The notes below the pieces were generated by a model. It did not search any database. It was not told where the DNA came from and was given only the letters and a program-made list of their open reading frames with translations. DNA of 64,000 nt. It comes from Siminovitchia acidinfaciens. GTDB taxonomy: Bacteria > Bacillota > Bacilli > Bacillales > Bacillaceae_C. Of this stretch, positions 35,365-42,934 are shown piece after piece (position 1 is the stretch's first letter; each line of letters opens with the position of its first letter). Both the position numbers and the translations under genes were made by a program. Location: the NCBI RefSeq assembly GCF_003605385.1, contig NZ_QYTV02000001.1:642249-706248 (forward strand), in the 5' to 3' direction.

Positions 35365-35430
35365 TCATAATAAACAAACTCGGAAAGTTTGAAAGAAAAC
35401 GGAAACAAGTACAATGAAAGCGAGTGTCAT
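35365..35430 (-). CDS. Possible 21-aa hydrophobic peptide leading the mini-operon
   Basis: MTLAFIVLVSVFFQTFRVCL plus a final L, from ATG 35430, with AAGGAG about 10 bp upstream. It looks like a single membrane helix. A competing start (ATG 35437, spacing of 3-4 bp) would encode an unrelated 38-residue product in another frame, ending at 35321. Only one, or neither, may be real. Confidence 0.3.
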   Translation of the reverse strand: MTLAFIVLVSVFFQTFRVCLL

Positions 35431-35460
35431 CGTTCATTTTCTCCTTAAATCTCACTATAT

Positions 35461-35733
35461 CTCTTCTTTTCAGGGTATTGTCCTTAATACTTAATAATAT
35501 ATGGCGAATATTTGAACAACTCTGCAGAATGAAAGGGCGAAACCGTCCCGATTCCGGGGTTTGGTCCGCTTTATAATAGAAGCCGCGGCTTGTGGGATAA
35601 GCAAATTAATTTTCACGGCGAAATTTAATGGAAGCCCAAAGTTATTCCTGAACAATTATACAATTTCCAATTTTTACTAGCATCTTTATTAATGTTCCTA
35701 GGCACTTTATAATAGTTTCAAAGGGGGGTTAAT
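35461..35733. other. Intergenic region with GC-rich hairpins
   Basis: Around 35530-35615 a GC-rich block (GGGCGAAACCGTCCCG, CCGGGGTTTGGTCC, AGCCGCGGCT) stands out from AT-rich flanks and can fold into several short stems. It may be a structured RNA leader for the lipoprotein gene. It does not fit the c-di-GMP (GEMM) or other riboswitch consensus that I know. Confidence 0.4.
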
Positions 35734-36444
35734 GTGAAAAAGTTATTATCTATTATGCTTTTATTTTTATTAGTTTTAGCCGGCTGTTCTAGTGAAGGTA
35801 AAAGTGCCAACACCAATGAAAGTGGTTCAGGAACAGAGGAAGTCTCTGAAGCGACGGATACAGAAACAACTGACGTTGAGCAAGCGGAAGAGGCGCCAGA
35901 TGTGGAAGAGACTCCACAAGTCAAGATGATTCAAAGTATCCAAGAATTGATTGAAGAAGGCTCTGCTTTTGATGCCGGTTCATACATAAAAGGTGATATT
36001 CCTAAAGGGGAGTATGCTTTCACTACTTTTGACGGGAGCGGCCAGTATTATTCCGAAGAAGATAGTGCAGGCAATATCATTGATAATGAAAACTTTGACA
36101 GTTTCGGATATGTAAATGTTCACGAAGCAGGAAATATTAAAACTTCAGGTGTATTGGTCAAAGTAGATGCGTTAGAAAAATTGGGTGTTTCAGGGGCTAA
36201 AGAGCTGTATGAAATAGTCAATGATCAGGAAGATTATACGGAAGCGGGTTACTACAAGATCGGCGCCGATCTGAAGCCTGGCGAGTACGTTATTGAAAGT
36301 TTCGGGGAAGGCTATGTCGCTATTATGACAGGACCAGTCGGAAACAGTGAAATTGTCGATAACGAAATTTTTAACGGCAAGTACAGTATTAACGCCAGTG
36401 ATGGACAATATTTAAAGATTTCAAGAGGTACCTTGGTAAAATAA
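35734..36444 (+). CDS. Lipoprotein with two repeated beta modules
   Basis: 236 residues, AAGGGGGG before the start. It has a lipobox LAGC with C18 and an acidic linker (about 20-65). Two similar modules follow: SYIKGDIPKGEYAFTTFDGS (about 82-140) and YYKIGADLKPGEYVIESFGE (about 170-235). Such tandem beta modules occur in Bacillales surface lipoproteins of unknown role. Anchored outside the membrane. Its own terminator follows. Confidence 0.8.
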   Translation: MKKLLSIMLLFLLVLAGCSSEGKSANTNESGSGTEEVSEATDTETTDVEQAEEAPDVEETPQVKMIQSIQELIEEGSAFDAGSYIKGDIPKGEYAFTTFDGSGQYYSEEDSAGNIIDNENFDSFGYVNVHEAGNIKTSGVLVKVDALEKLGVSGAKELYEIVNDQEDYTEAGYYKIGADLKPGEYVIESFGEGYVAIMTGPVGNSEIVDNEIFNGKYSINASDGQYLKISRGTLVK

Positions 36445-36451
36445 ACTTAAG

Positions 36452-36480
36452 GCCTGAAACCTGGTTTCAGGCTTTTTTTT
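36452..36480 (+). terminator. Rho-independent terminator
   Basis: GCCTGAAA cctgg TTTCAGGC followed by eight T. Confidence 0.92.
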
Positions 36481-36642
36481 GCATTTGGAAAAAGAAGTTG
36501 TCCTCATGTCGTGAGAGCCTATTTTAAATTTTAAACGCCGCAGTATTGTTCCCTGCCGATTTTTTCTCCTTTGAACAGCTTTATTAACCGTAAATGTAAT
36601 AAAGTCACAACTCACATTAGTCAATCAAACTATATGCTCCAC

Positions 36643-38517
36643 TTAAATATGGACATTCAACATTTTTCCTATCTTCCTAATCTCCATATCTACATAATTT
36701 TTGCTATAATCATACCCGACCAGGGCGATCACTGTACCGGAATCATCGAAAATCGGTGCGAAACAAGTTTTCCATATACCGTAATCATCCTTGTACAGGT
36801 TAGTTACTTCGACTTTTCCGTTCATAGCAGCAGTAGCAGATTTTATCGCGTCAGGAGAGCTTTTATACAGCTGTCCGGGTTCTAATGGATAAGTATCATC
36901 AGCGACTAAATTGCGTAATGTTGAATCATTGATATATTCAAAAAGATACACATATTCTATGGAGCCTTCTTGTTCCTTAAGGTTGGAGAGTCTTTTTTTC
37001 AATGCTTGGTATGCTTTACTATTCGGTAATAGATCATTTTTTAACTGGATGATTTTATCCGGTTGAATGGCTGCTGCTGTTACAATAGCCGTGGAGCGTA
37101 GCTGCTTGTTAAGCTGCTCTTCCAATATTTTTCTTTTGTTGGTAGGAGATAAGTTGGCATTATCCAGCTTTTCACGAATCTTTTTGTATTTTCGGCTCAT
37201 GGTCGGCTGGGTGAGACCCAATACTTTTGCTGCAAGGTTTACTGATTTAAATTGTTCCATGGACATGGTGATTAATTGTTCTTCCACTAAATCAATGGCT
37301 TCTTGAAGCGGCATAATGTGCTCTATTATCGGGGTAGCTTTCACCGCGTCTTTTTTCCACGGAATCATGTGACGGATGGAGGCAGCATTCAGTTTATTTT
37401 TAACAGCTGTAACTACAATTCTTTCAATGAGATTTTCCAGCTGCCGAACATTGCCCGGCCAATGGTAAATGGAAAGCAGATCAATGGCTTCTTTTGTAAG
37501 GCGTATTTTTCTTCCATATAACTCATTGTATTTTTGAACAAAATGCGTGACTAATGAAGGAATCTCTTCAACTCTTTCTTTTAATGAAGGAATTTCAATG
37601 GGTACGACATTTAAGCGATAGTAGAGGTCCTCTCTAAATTTCCCCTCTTTTACCATCTTCTCTAGTTCTTGATTGGTAGCAGCTATGAATTGAATATCAA
37701 GTGGAATCGATTGCGAGCTCCCAAGAGGAGTGACTTCCCTTTCCTGAAGGACTCGTAAAAGTTTTACCTGCAAAGTAAGAGGCATTTCTCCAATTTCATC
37801 CAGGAAAAGGACACCGTGGTTGGCAAGCTCAAATTTTCCAGGCATCCCTTCTTTTTTTGCTCCGCTGAAGGCTCCTTCTACATAGCCAAACAACTCACTC
37901 TCTAACAAGTTTTCAGGAATGGCACCGCAGTTCACTGCAACAAAAGGTTGATCTTTTCGGAGACCCAACTCATGAATGGCTCTGGCGATCATTTCTTTTC
38001 CGACCCCGGATTCTCCCAGAAGCAGAACTGTGGATGGATACTTTGAGACCATCTGAATCGTTTGGTATACTTCTAACATTTTTTTGCTCTTTATGATCAA
38101 CGGGAAAGAAAGTTTAGTTGCTTTCGACACATCTCCTCCAGACTGAATCTCAGTTTTTAAAGTATCCGTCACTTTCGTCAATCCCCAGGCAAATCCAGCC
38201 ATCCCTTCTTTTTTCAAAGGATAGGCCGTGACCAGGATCTCCATATTGTTCCATGCAGTCAAAAGGGCAGATGACTCTTCTTTATTAATCAATGTTTTCA
38301 AAACGGCATCTCCTGTAAAAAAACGTTCTTCCAATTCAAGGAGCGATGTTCCGATCAATCCGTCCTGCTGCGTATCCCATAGACCTTCAATCTGTCCTGC
38401 ACTACTTTTTATAACGCAGATTTCGTCTGTAATGAATACTTCATCGTAAATGGATAAAAGCATTGTCTGATAAGCGAAAATAGTGCTTTCATGATCCATT
38501 TCCTGAATAGTAGGCAT
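36643..38517 (-). CDS. Sigma-54 enhancer-binding protein with C-terminal Cache-like domain (A)
   Basis: 624 residues from ATG 38517, preceded by AAAGGAAG; the frame to 38574 has no site. Domains: PAS-like sensor 15-115; AAA+ 140-390 with Walker A GESGVGKE (168-175), sigma-54 loop GAFSGA (215-220, Ser for the usual Thr) and VLFLDE (236-241); Fis-type HTH 426-446 (NLAAKVLGLTQPTMSRKYK); then an unusual 170-residue tail, 455-624. The tail has a Cache/PAS-like fold signature (YGIWKTCFAPIFDDSG, ALVGYD). It faces the aldehyde dehydrogenase gene, whose -24/-12 promoter starts 107 bp upstream of this gene's start codon. Paralogue of the regulator at 43-44.8 kb. Confidence 0.9.
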   Translation of the reverse strand: MPTIQEMDHESTIFAYQTMLLSIYDEVFITDEICVIKSSAGQIEGLWDTQQDGLIGTSLLELEERFFTGDAVLKTLINKEESSALLTAWNNMEILVTAYPLKKEGMAGFAWGLTKVTDTLKTEIQSGGDVSKATKLSFPLIIKSKKMLEVYQTIQMVSKYPSTVLLLGESGVGKEMIARAIHELGLRKDQPFVAVNCGAIPENLLESELFGYVEGAFSGAKKEGMPGKFELANHGVLFLDEIGEMPLTLQVKLLRVLQEREVTPLGSSQSIPLDIQFIAATNQELEKMVKEGKFREDLYYRLNVVPIEIPSLKERVEEIPSLVTHFVQKYNELYGRKIRLTKEAIDLLSIYHWPGNVRQLENLIERIVVTAVKNKLNAASIRHMIPWKKDAVKATPIIEHIMPLQEAIDLVEEQLITMSMEQFKSVNLAAKVLGLTQPTMSRKYKKIREKLDNANLSPTNKRKILEEQLNKQLRSTAIVTAAAIQPDKIIQLKNDLLPNSKAYQALKKRLSNLKEQEGSIEYVYLFEYINDSTLRNLVADDTYPLEPGQLYKSSPDAIKSATAAMNGKVEVTNLYKDDYGIWKTCFAPIFDDSGTVIALVGYDYSKNYVDMEIRKIGKMLNVHI

Positions 38518-38623
38518 GTTGTTCACTTCCTTTTGTGGTGATGGAATCAATCCATTTTCGGATCGAATATTCAAAAAAGTATATTTTTAATAGTGGAAAT
38601 CCCGAGATTACTGGGTTTATAGT

Positions 38624-38640
38624 TTGGCACGGGATTTGCA
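38624..38640 (+). promoter_or_regulatory. Sigma-54 (-24/-12) promoter upstream of aldehyde dehydrogenase 1
   Basis: TTGGCAC GGGAT TTGCA: GG at 38626-38627 and GC at 38638-38639 with exactly 10 bp between. A near-consensus -24/-12 element. Confidence 0.93.
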
Positions 38641-38706
38641 AATTAGTTAAGTAACTGCAATCAAAAGAGGTACTTCGTAGCTAATGGCATCATTTGATTG
38701 AAGTCA

Positions 38707-38721
38707 GGGTTAAAAACCCTA
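38707..38721. promoter_or_regulatory. AGGGTT-AAA-AACCCT inverted repeat
   Basis: Perfect 6-bp arms about 55 bp downstream of the expected start of transcription. The GGGTT/AACCC half-sites recur beside the hemA promoter (46809). Confidence 0.45.
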
Positions 38722-38779
38722 ATTGTAAGCGGTTTAGAAAAACAATACATTTGAAAAAAATGAAAGGGGAGATTGGAAT

Positions 38780-40243
38780 ATGGCACAAGCCGTAACCGCC
38801 GTAAAATTACATGCTAAATCTTATATTAACGGAAAATGGGTCGAAGGAGAAGGGGAGACAGTAGAAGTCATCAGCCCCATTGATGGAAGTGTGATCGGAA
38901 CATTCAAAGCTTGTTCAAAAGAGCAGGTGGATGAAGCAGTCAAAGGAGCGAAAGAAGCGCAGAAAAAATGGGCTGCCCTTCCAGTACTGGATCGCCTGGA
39001 TATTATCAATCGTGCGATCGAGCTGTGGGATGAAAGAGGCGAAGAGATGGCGCAACTGATCAGTAAGGAAATGGGCAAAACCATTCGTGAAGCCCGCGAA
39101 GAGATTTACGACATGTTATTGCCGATTTCTAAAAATGTAGAGGGAGACGTGTTGAGATTCCGGGGGGAAACATTGCCAAGCACAGCCGACAGAAGCAACA
39201 GTAAAAAAATCATGACGACTTTTGTTCCGATTGGGGTCATTGGCGTCATCACTCCATGGAATTTCCCAGTTTCGATTTCCAGTGAAGTTCTTCCTCATGC
39301 ATTGGCCATGGGAAACGCGACTGTTTATAAGCCATCTGAAAAAACTCCATTTAGTACAGAACTGTGGGTAAGGCTTTGGGAAGAGGCCGGTGTTCCAAAA
39401 GGTGTACTGAATATGGTTCATGGCTTGGCGGAAGTGGGAAGCTCAGTGGTTGAACATGATGATGTCGGAGCTATTTCTTTTACAGGAAGTACGGCTGTCG
39501 GTGAAAAAATTGCTAAAGCAGCCGGCTTAAAAAAGCATTTGTTTGAACTGGGCGGAAGCGACCCAATGATCATCATGGATGATGCGAACATTGAAGAAGC
39601 AGTGAAAAGTGCTATCATCGGCTGCTTTTATAATGCAGGCCAAGTATGTACTTGTACGGAAAGAGTTTTGGTACACGAAGACGTACATGACGAATTCGTC
39701 AGCAAGCTGGCTGCAGAAGTAAGAAAAATCCGCGTCGGCAATCCTCTGGATGAAGAGTCTGATATGGGACCGCTATCCAGCCAGGCAGTTTTAAATAAAA
39801 TTAACGCACATGTTCAGGATGCGGTTGAAAAAGGGGCAGAAATTGTTTGCGGAGGCACACACGAGGATCTCTATTACCAGCCGACAATTTTGACGGGTGT
39901 AACGCCTGAAATGGAAGTCGGTTCCGAAGAAACATTTGGACCTGTAGCGCCGATCATCAAATTCTCTACTCGGGAAGAAGCGGTAGAAATTGCCAATGAT
40001 ACAAAGTATGGTTTGACTGCCTCAGTTTTCACATCCGGATTGGAGAATGCATGGTACCTTTCCGACCATATTCAAAGCGGGATGGTTTATATCAATGAAG
40101 ATACGAACTATTGGGAACTTCTTGCTCCATTCGGAGGCGTAAAGAAGAGTGGAAACGGCGGAAGAGTGCTTGGCAAATATGCTGTTGAAGGAGTATGTGA
40201 GATTAAGCAGGTTGTGATGGAACCTACAAAAGTGAAAAAGTAA
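38780..40243 (+). CDS. NAD(P)-dependent aldehyde dehydrogenase 1
   Basis: 487 residues. Catalytic C290 in AGQVCTCTERV and general base E256 in FELGGSDP; the Rossmann NAD region ITPWNFPVSIS is at about 155. The GQVCTCTER form resembles lactaldehyde/glycolaldehyde dehydrogenases. AAAGGGGAG precedes ATG 38780. It heads a sigma-54 transcription unit with the cyclase, DUF3311 protein and SSS transporter, so it probably oxidises an aldehyde made in the same pathway. Confidence 0.93.
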   Translation: MAQAVTAVKLHAKSYINGKWVEGEGETVEVISPIDGSVIGTFKACSKEQVDEAVKGAKEAQKKWAALPVLDRLDIINRAIELWDERGEEMAQLISKEMGKTIREAREEIYDMLLPISKNVEGDVLRFRGETLPSTADRSNSKKIMTTFVPIGVIGVITPWNFPVSISSEVLPHALAMGNATVYKPSEKTPFSTELWVRLWEEAGVPKGVLNMVHGLAEVGSSVVEHDDVGAISFTGSTAVGEKIAKAAGLKKHLFELGGSDPMIIMDDANIEEAVKSAIIGCFYNAGQVCTCTERVLVHEDVHDEFVSKLAAEVRKIRVGNPLDEESDMGPLSSQAVLNKINAHVQDAVEKGAEIVCGGTHEDLYYQPTILTGVTPEMEVGSEETFGPVAPIIKFSTREEAVEIANDTKYGLTASVFTSGLENAWYLSDHIQSGMVYINEDTNYWELLAPFGGVKKSGNGGRVLGKYAVEGVCEIKQVVMEPTKVKK

Positions 40244-40308
40244 GATTTTATGGTTCGGAGAAGTTTGAATAAAAAAACTTTTAAAAAAGATGCTGAGGAG
40301 GAATTATA

Positions 40309-41001
40309 ATGGTTACAAGTATAGTAGTACAAGAGACAAAAAAGACATATGTAGATTTCACAAAAGCTCTGGAAGACGGCATGCAGGTGTACCCTGGAGA
40401 GCCGGAAGTTAATATCGAGTACCGTCAGACAGGACAATATGCAACAGTAGCTCTATCCATGAGCAGCCACTCCGGAACAAGTATTGACACACCGAAGCAT
40501 ATTATTCCTGACGGAAAGACATTGGATGAATATCCGTTCGATACATGGAACAGCCATGGTGTGATCATCTCTTTTGCAGAATTTGGCAGAAGAGATGTTG
40601 TGGAACCAGTAGATTTTGAAAAAGTGACGGCTGAGATCAGAGACCAGCTGCCTGGAAGCTTTGTTTTTATCCATACTGGCTGGGACAGACATTGGGGCGA
40701 AGATGAGTATTTCAACCATCCTTATATCAGCAAAGCATCATGCGACTGGCTCGTGGAGCAGGGTGTAGCTTTGGTCGGAATTGATGCTCCAAATGTAGAC
40801 GCTTCCTGGAACAATGAGGACATTGCCCATACAACACTTTTGGAAAATGATGTGATTGTGGTTGAAAACGTGTATGATTTAAACTCTGTTATGTCTGCTG
40901 GACAGGCTTACCAAGAGTTGGATGATGCATGGGTGGTTCCATTGAAGGTGGCTAAATCCGACGGTGCTCCTGCAAGAGTATTTGCTTCATTAAAAAAATA
41001 A
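40309..41001 (+). CDS. Cyclase-family hydrolase (kynurenine formamidase-like)
   Basis: 230 residues, AGGAGG before ATG 40309. It belongs to the PF04199-type family of metal-dependent amidases/cyclases (kynurenine formamidase, isatin hydrolase). The metal motif usually reads HxGTHxDxPxH; here it is HSGTSIDTPKH, so the middle His is Ser. Other elements fit: FVFIHTGWDRHW, GIDAPNVD. The catalysis may use a different metal set or be altered. Co-transcribed with aldehyde dehydrogenase 1. Confidence 0.82.
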   Translation: MVTSIVVQETKKTYVDFTKALEDGMQVYPGEPEVNIEYRQTGQYATVALSMSSHSGTSIDTPKHIIPDGKTLDEYPFDTWNSHGVIISFAEFGRRDVVEPVDFEKVTAEIRDQLPGSFVFIHTGWDRHWGEDEYFNHPYISKASCDWLVEQGVALVGIDAPNVDASWNNEDIAHTTLLENDVIVVENVYDLNSVMSAGQAYQELDDAWVVPLKVAKSDGAPARVFASLKK

Positions 41002-41014
41002 ACTTACCAGATAA

Positions 41015-41052
41015 ATAGGCTGTCTCATTAAATAAGGGGGCAGCCTTTATAA
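41015..41052 (+). terminator. Partial terminator / attenuator before the transporter genes
   Basis: AGGCTG tctcattaaataagggg GCAGCCTTTAT. The T-run is poor (TTTAT), so it likely lowers rather than ends transcription. Confidence 0.5.
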
Positions 41053-41071
41053 ATCCGGGGGAGGTATTTGA

Positions 41072-41347
41072 GTGAAAATCAACCATAATGTAATCTTCGT
41101 AATGATTTTAGCAGCCATGGTGACCTTAGTCGTACATCCCACTCCTTTTGGCTGGGCAAACCGTATAGATCCTTGGGTATTTGGAGTCCCCTTTGTGATG
41201 TTTTGGGTCCTATTGATTTGCACTCTCATGTGTGGAGTGATGATCGTCTGGTACTTTGTTGATTTGAAAAAAGGAAATATAGATATCGATATTGAACCTG
41301 CTACAGAAGAAGAAATGAACAGCTGGAATCCAAAGGGGGGAAATTAA
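41072..41347 (+). CDS. DUF3311 small membrane protein (transporter companion)
   Basis: 91 residues with two membrane segments (about 5-25 and 38-67) and a hydrophilic tail. GGGGGAGG precedes GTG 41072. Small DUF3311 proteins are regularly encoded directly ahead of sodium:solute symporters, as here (the next gene starts at the base after its stop). It is probably an accessory subunit; that role is inferred from context. Confidence 0.8.
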   Translation: MKINHNVIFVMILAAMVTLVVHPTPFGWANRIDPWVFGVPFVMFWVLLICTLMCGVMIVWYFVDLKKGNIDIDIEPATEEEMNSWNPKGGN

Positions 41348-42853
41348 ATGTCCATATTGATGATTGTGGCCTTTTTTGCTATTACCATTATAATAAACCG
41401 AAAAAACTTCGGAGTAAAAAACTTTGAAGATTATGCAACCTCCAGCGGAAGCTTTGGTACGTTTGCTGTGGCATTGGCTATATTCGCCACCTGGTATACA
41501 GGAGCGGTTTATGTTATTTGGGCTGATTTTACGGTTGTATACGGTTTTATCGGGACGTATGTTCTTGTATATACCTCTATCATGCTCGTGTTCATGTATC
41601 TGGCCAGCGAAAAGACCTATTTGTGGGGAAGGAAATATGGGATCAAGACTCAGGCCGAATTGATGGACCTCCGGTATCGAAGCAAGTGGCTCCGCTTAAT
41701 CATGGGGCTAACTGGCATCGCTTTCATTGCGCCGTGGCTGTTATTGGAGTGGGTAGCGCAAGGTTACGTATTTTATTACGCTACTGGTGGAGCGGTAGAG
41801 CCAGTTTGGGGAATGATTCTCGGTGCTATTGTTGTACTGATTTATGTAACCACTGGTGGTATGCGTTCAGTGATCACGGCGAACCTGCTGCAAGGCTCAT
41901 ATATGTTTTTTATTGGAACTGCCCTGATGTTTTATTTGATTTATCTGTTCTTCGATAGCTTTGGCGGGGCGATGAGCACGATTCAAACTGTTTCTCCTGA
42001 AGCGTTGACATACCCTGGGCCGGGATTGGAAGTACCAAACACATACTGGGCTTCAATCATTCTTTCCAGTGGCATGGGTGCGCTCTTATTCCCGTTTGTA
42101 TTTAATAAAATCTTGGTGGCAGACAGTATTCGTTCAGTGAAAAAATCCACTTTGATTGCACCCATTTTGAGTATTATTTTCTGGGCAGCATTTGTTTTCT
42201 TGGGACAAGCTTTGCATACGATTGACTTTGCAAGAGAAAATCCGCTTGATTCCTATATGTGGCTTGCGAAAGAGGCCGGACCGTTGCCGTTGGCTCTCAT
42301 GAGTACGCTTGTCGTGGCAGCGAGTGTTTCAACTGTTGCAGGGATTATCCAGGCGATTGCCAGCTGTGTTTCCACAGATGTCGCGGAAGTATTTAACCGA
42401 AAAATCACTGACCGTCAATCTTTGAAAGTGGCAAGAATTTCTGTAGTAGTCATCTCTTTGATTACCTTGTATTTTGCTACAGGAAACCAAGAACAATTAG
42501 TTTATCTTGGTCTTCTTTGTTATCAAGGTATCTTGGTTCTTTTCCCAGCCGTCATGCTTGGACTGTTTTGGAAGCGTGCCAATAAGCAAGGGGCTCTTAC
42601 TTCCATTATCATCGGTGTTCCGATCTCCATGTATTTAACGATTACGCAGCCAGCCTGGATGGTCGAATCTGGATGGACCGGCGGAATGTACGCAATGGTT
42701 GTCTGCTCTGCGATTATGATTATATTCGGGTTCCTCAAACCTGCTGATGCTCATGTGGAAAAACTTTGGAAAGACATTGAAGATGCAAAAGCACGATCGA
42801 AAGCAAAGAAAGAAATTCCTGAAACCAGCATTAAACAAAGTTATACTGGTTAA
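41348..42853 (+). CDS. Sodium:solute symporter (SSS family)
   Basis: 501 residues with about 13 membrane segments. Typical elements: ATWYTGAVYVIWADF, YGIKTQAELMDLRYRS, VYVTTGGMRSVITANLLQG and the C-terminal LGLLCYQGILVLFPAVMLGLF. It probably imports an organic solute with Na+. It starts at ATG 41348 with AAAGGGGGG in the end of the DUF3311 gene. Substrate unknown; the locus suggests the N-alkyl compound or a related metabolite. Confidence 0.88.
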   Translation: MSILMIVAFFAITIIINRKNFGVKNFEDYATSSGSFGTFAVALAIFATWYTGAVYVIWADFTVVYGFIGTYVLVYTSIMLVFMYLASEKTYLWGRKYGIKTQAELMDLRYRSKWLRLIMGLTGIAFIAPWLLLEWVAQGYVFYYATGGAVEPVWGMILGAIVVLIYVTTGGMRSVITANLLQGSYMFFIGTALMFYLIYLFFDSFGGAMSTIQTVSPEALTYPGPGLEVPNTYWASIILSSGMGALLFPFVFNKILVADSIRSVKKSTLIAPILSIIFWAAFVFLGQALHTIDFARENPLDSYMWLAKEAGPLPLALMSTLVVAASVSTVAGIIQAIASCVSTDVAEVFNRKITDRQSLKVARISVVVISLITLYFATGNQEQLVYLGLLCYQGILVLFPAVMLGLFWKRANKQGALTSIIIGVPISMYLTITQPAWMVESGWTGGMYAMVVCSAIMIIFGFLKPADAHVEKLWKDIEDAKARSKAKKEIPETSIKQSYTG

Positions 42854-42902
42854 GGCTGGCTTCCCTTAATTGTTTCGACAAATCCGGAGAGTGACAGGCA
42901 CG

Positions 42903-42932
42903 AAAAGGCGGGCATTCGCCCGCCGCCTTTCT
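42903..42932. terminator. Bidirectional terminator
   Basis: AAAGGCGGGC att CGCCCGCCGCCTTT between the convergent symporter and regulator B genes. Confidence 0.88.
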
Positions 42933-42934
42933 TC

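Noticed and set aside
35521-35625. Cyclic-di-GMP (GEMM) riboswitch
   Set aside because: GGGCGAAACC looks similar to the GEMM element, but the other conserved blocks and the tetraloop receptor pattern are missing.
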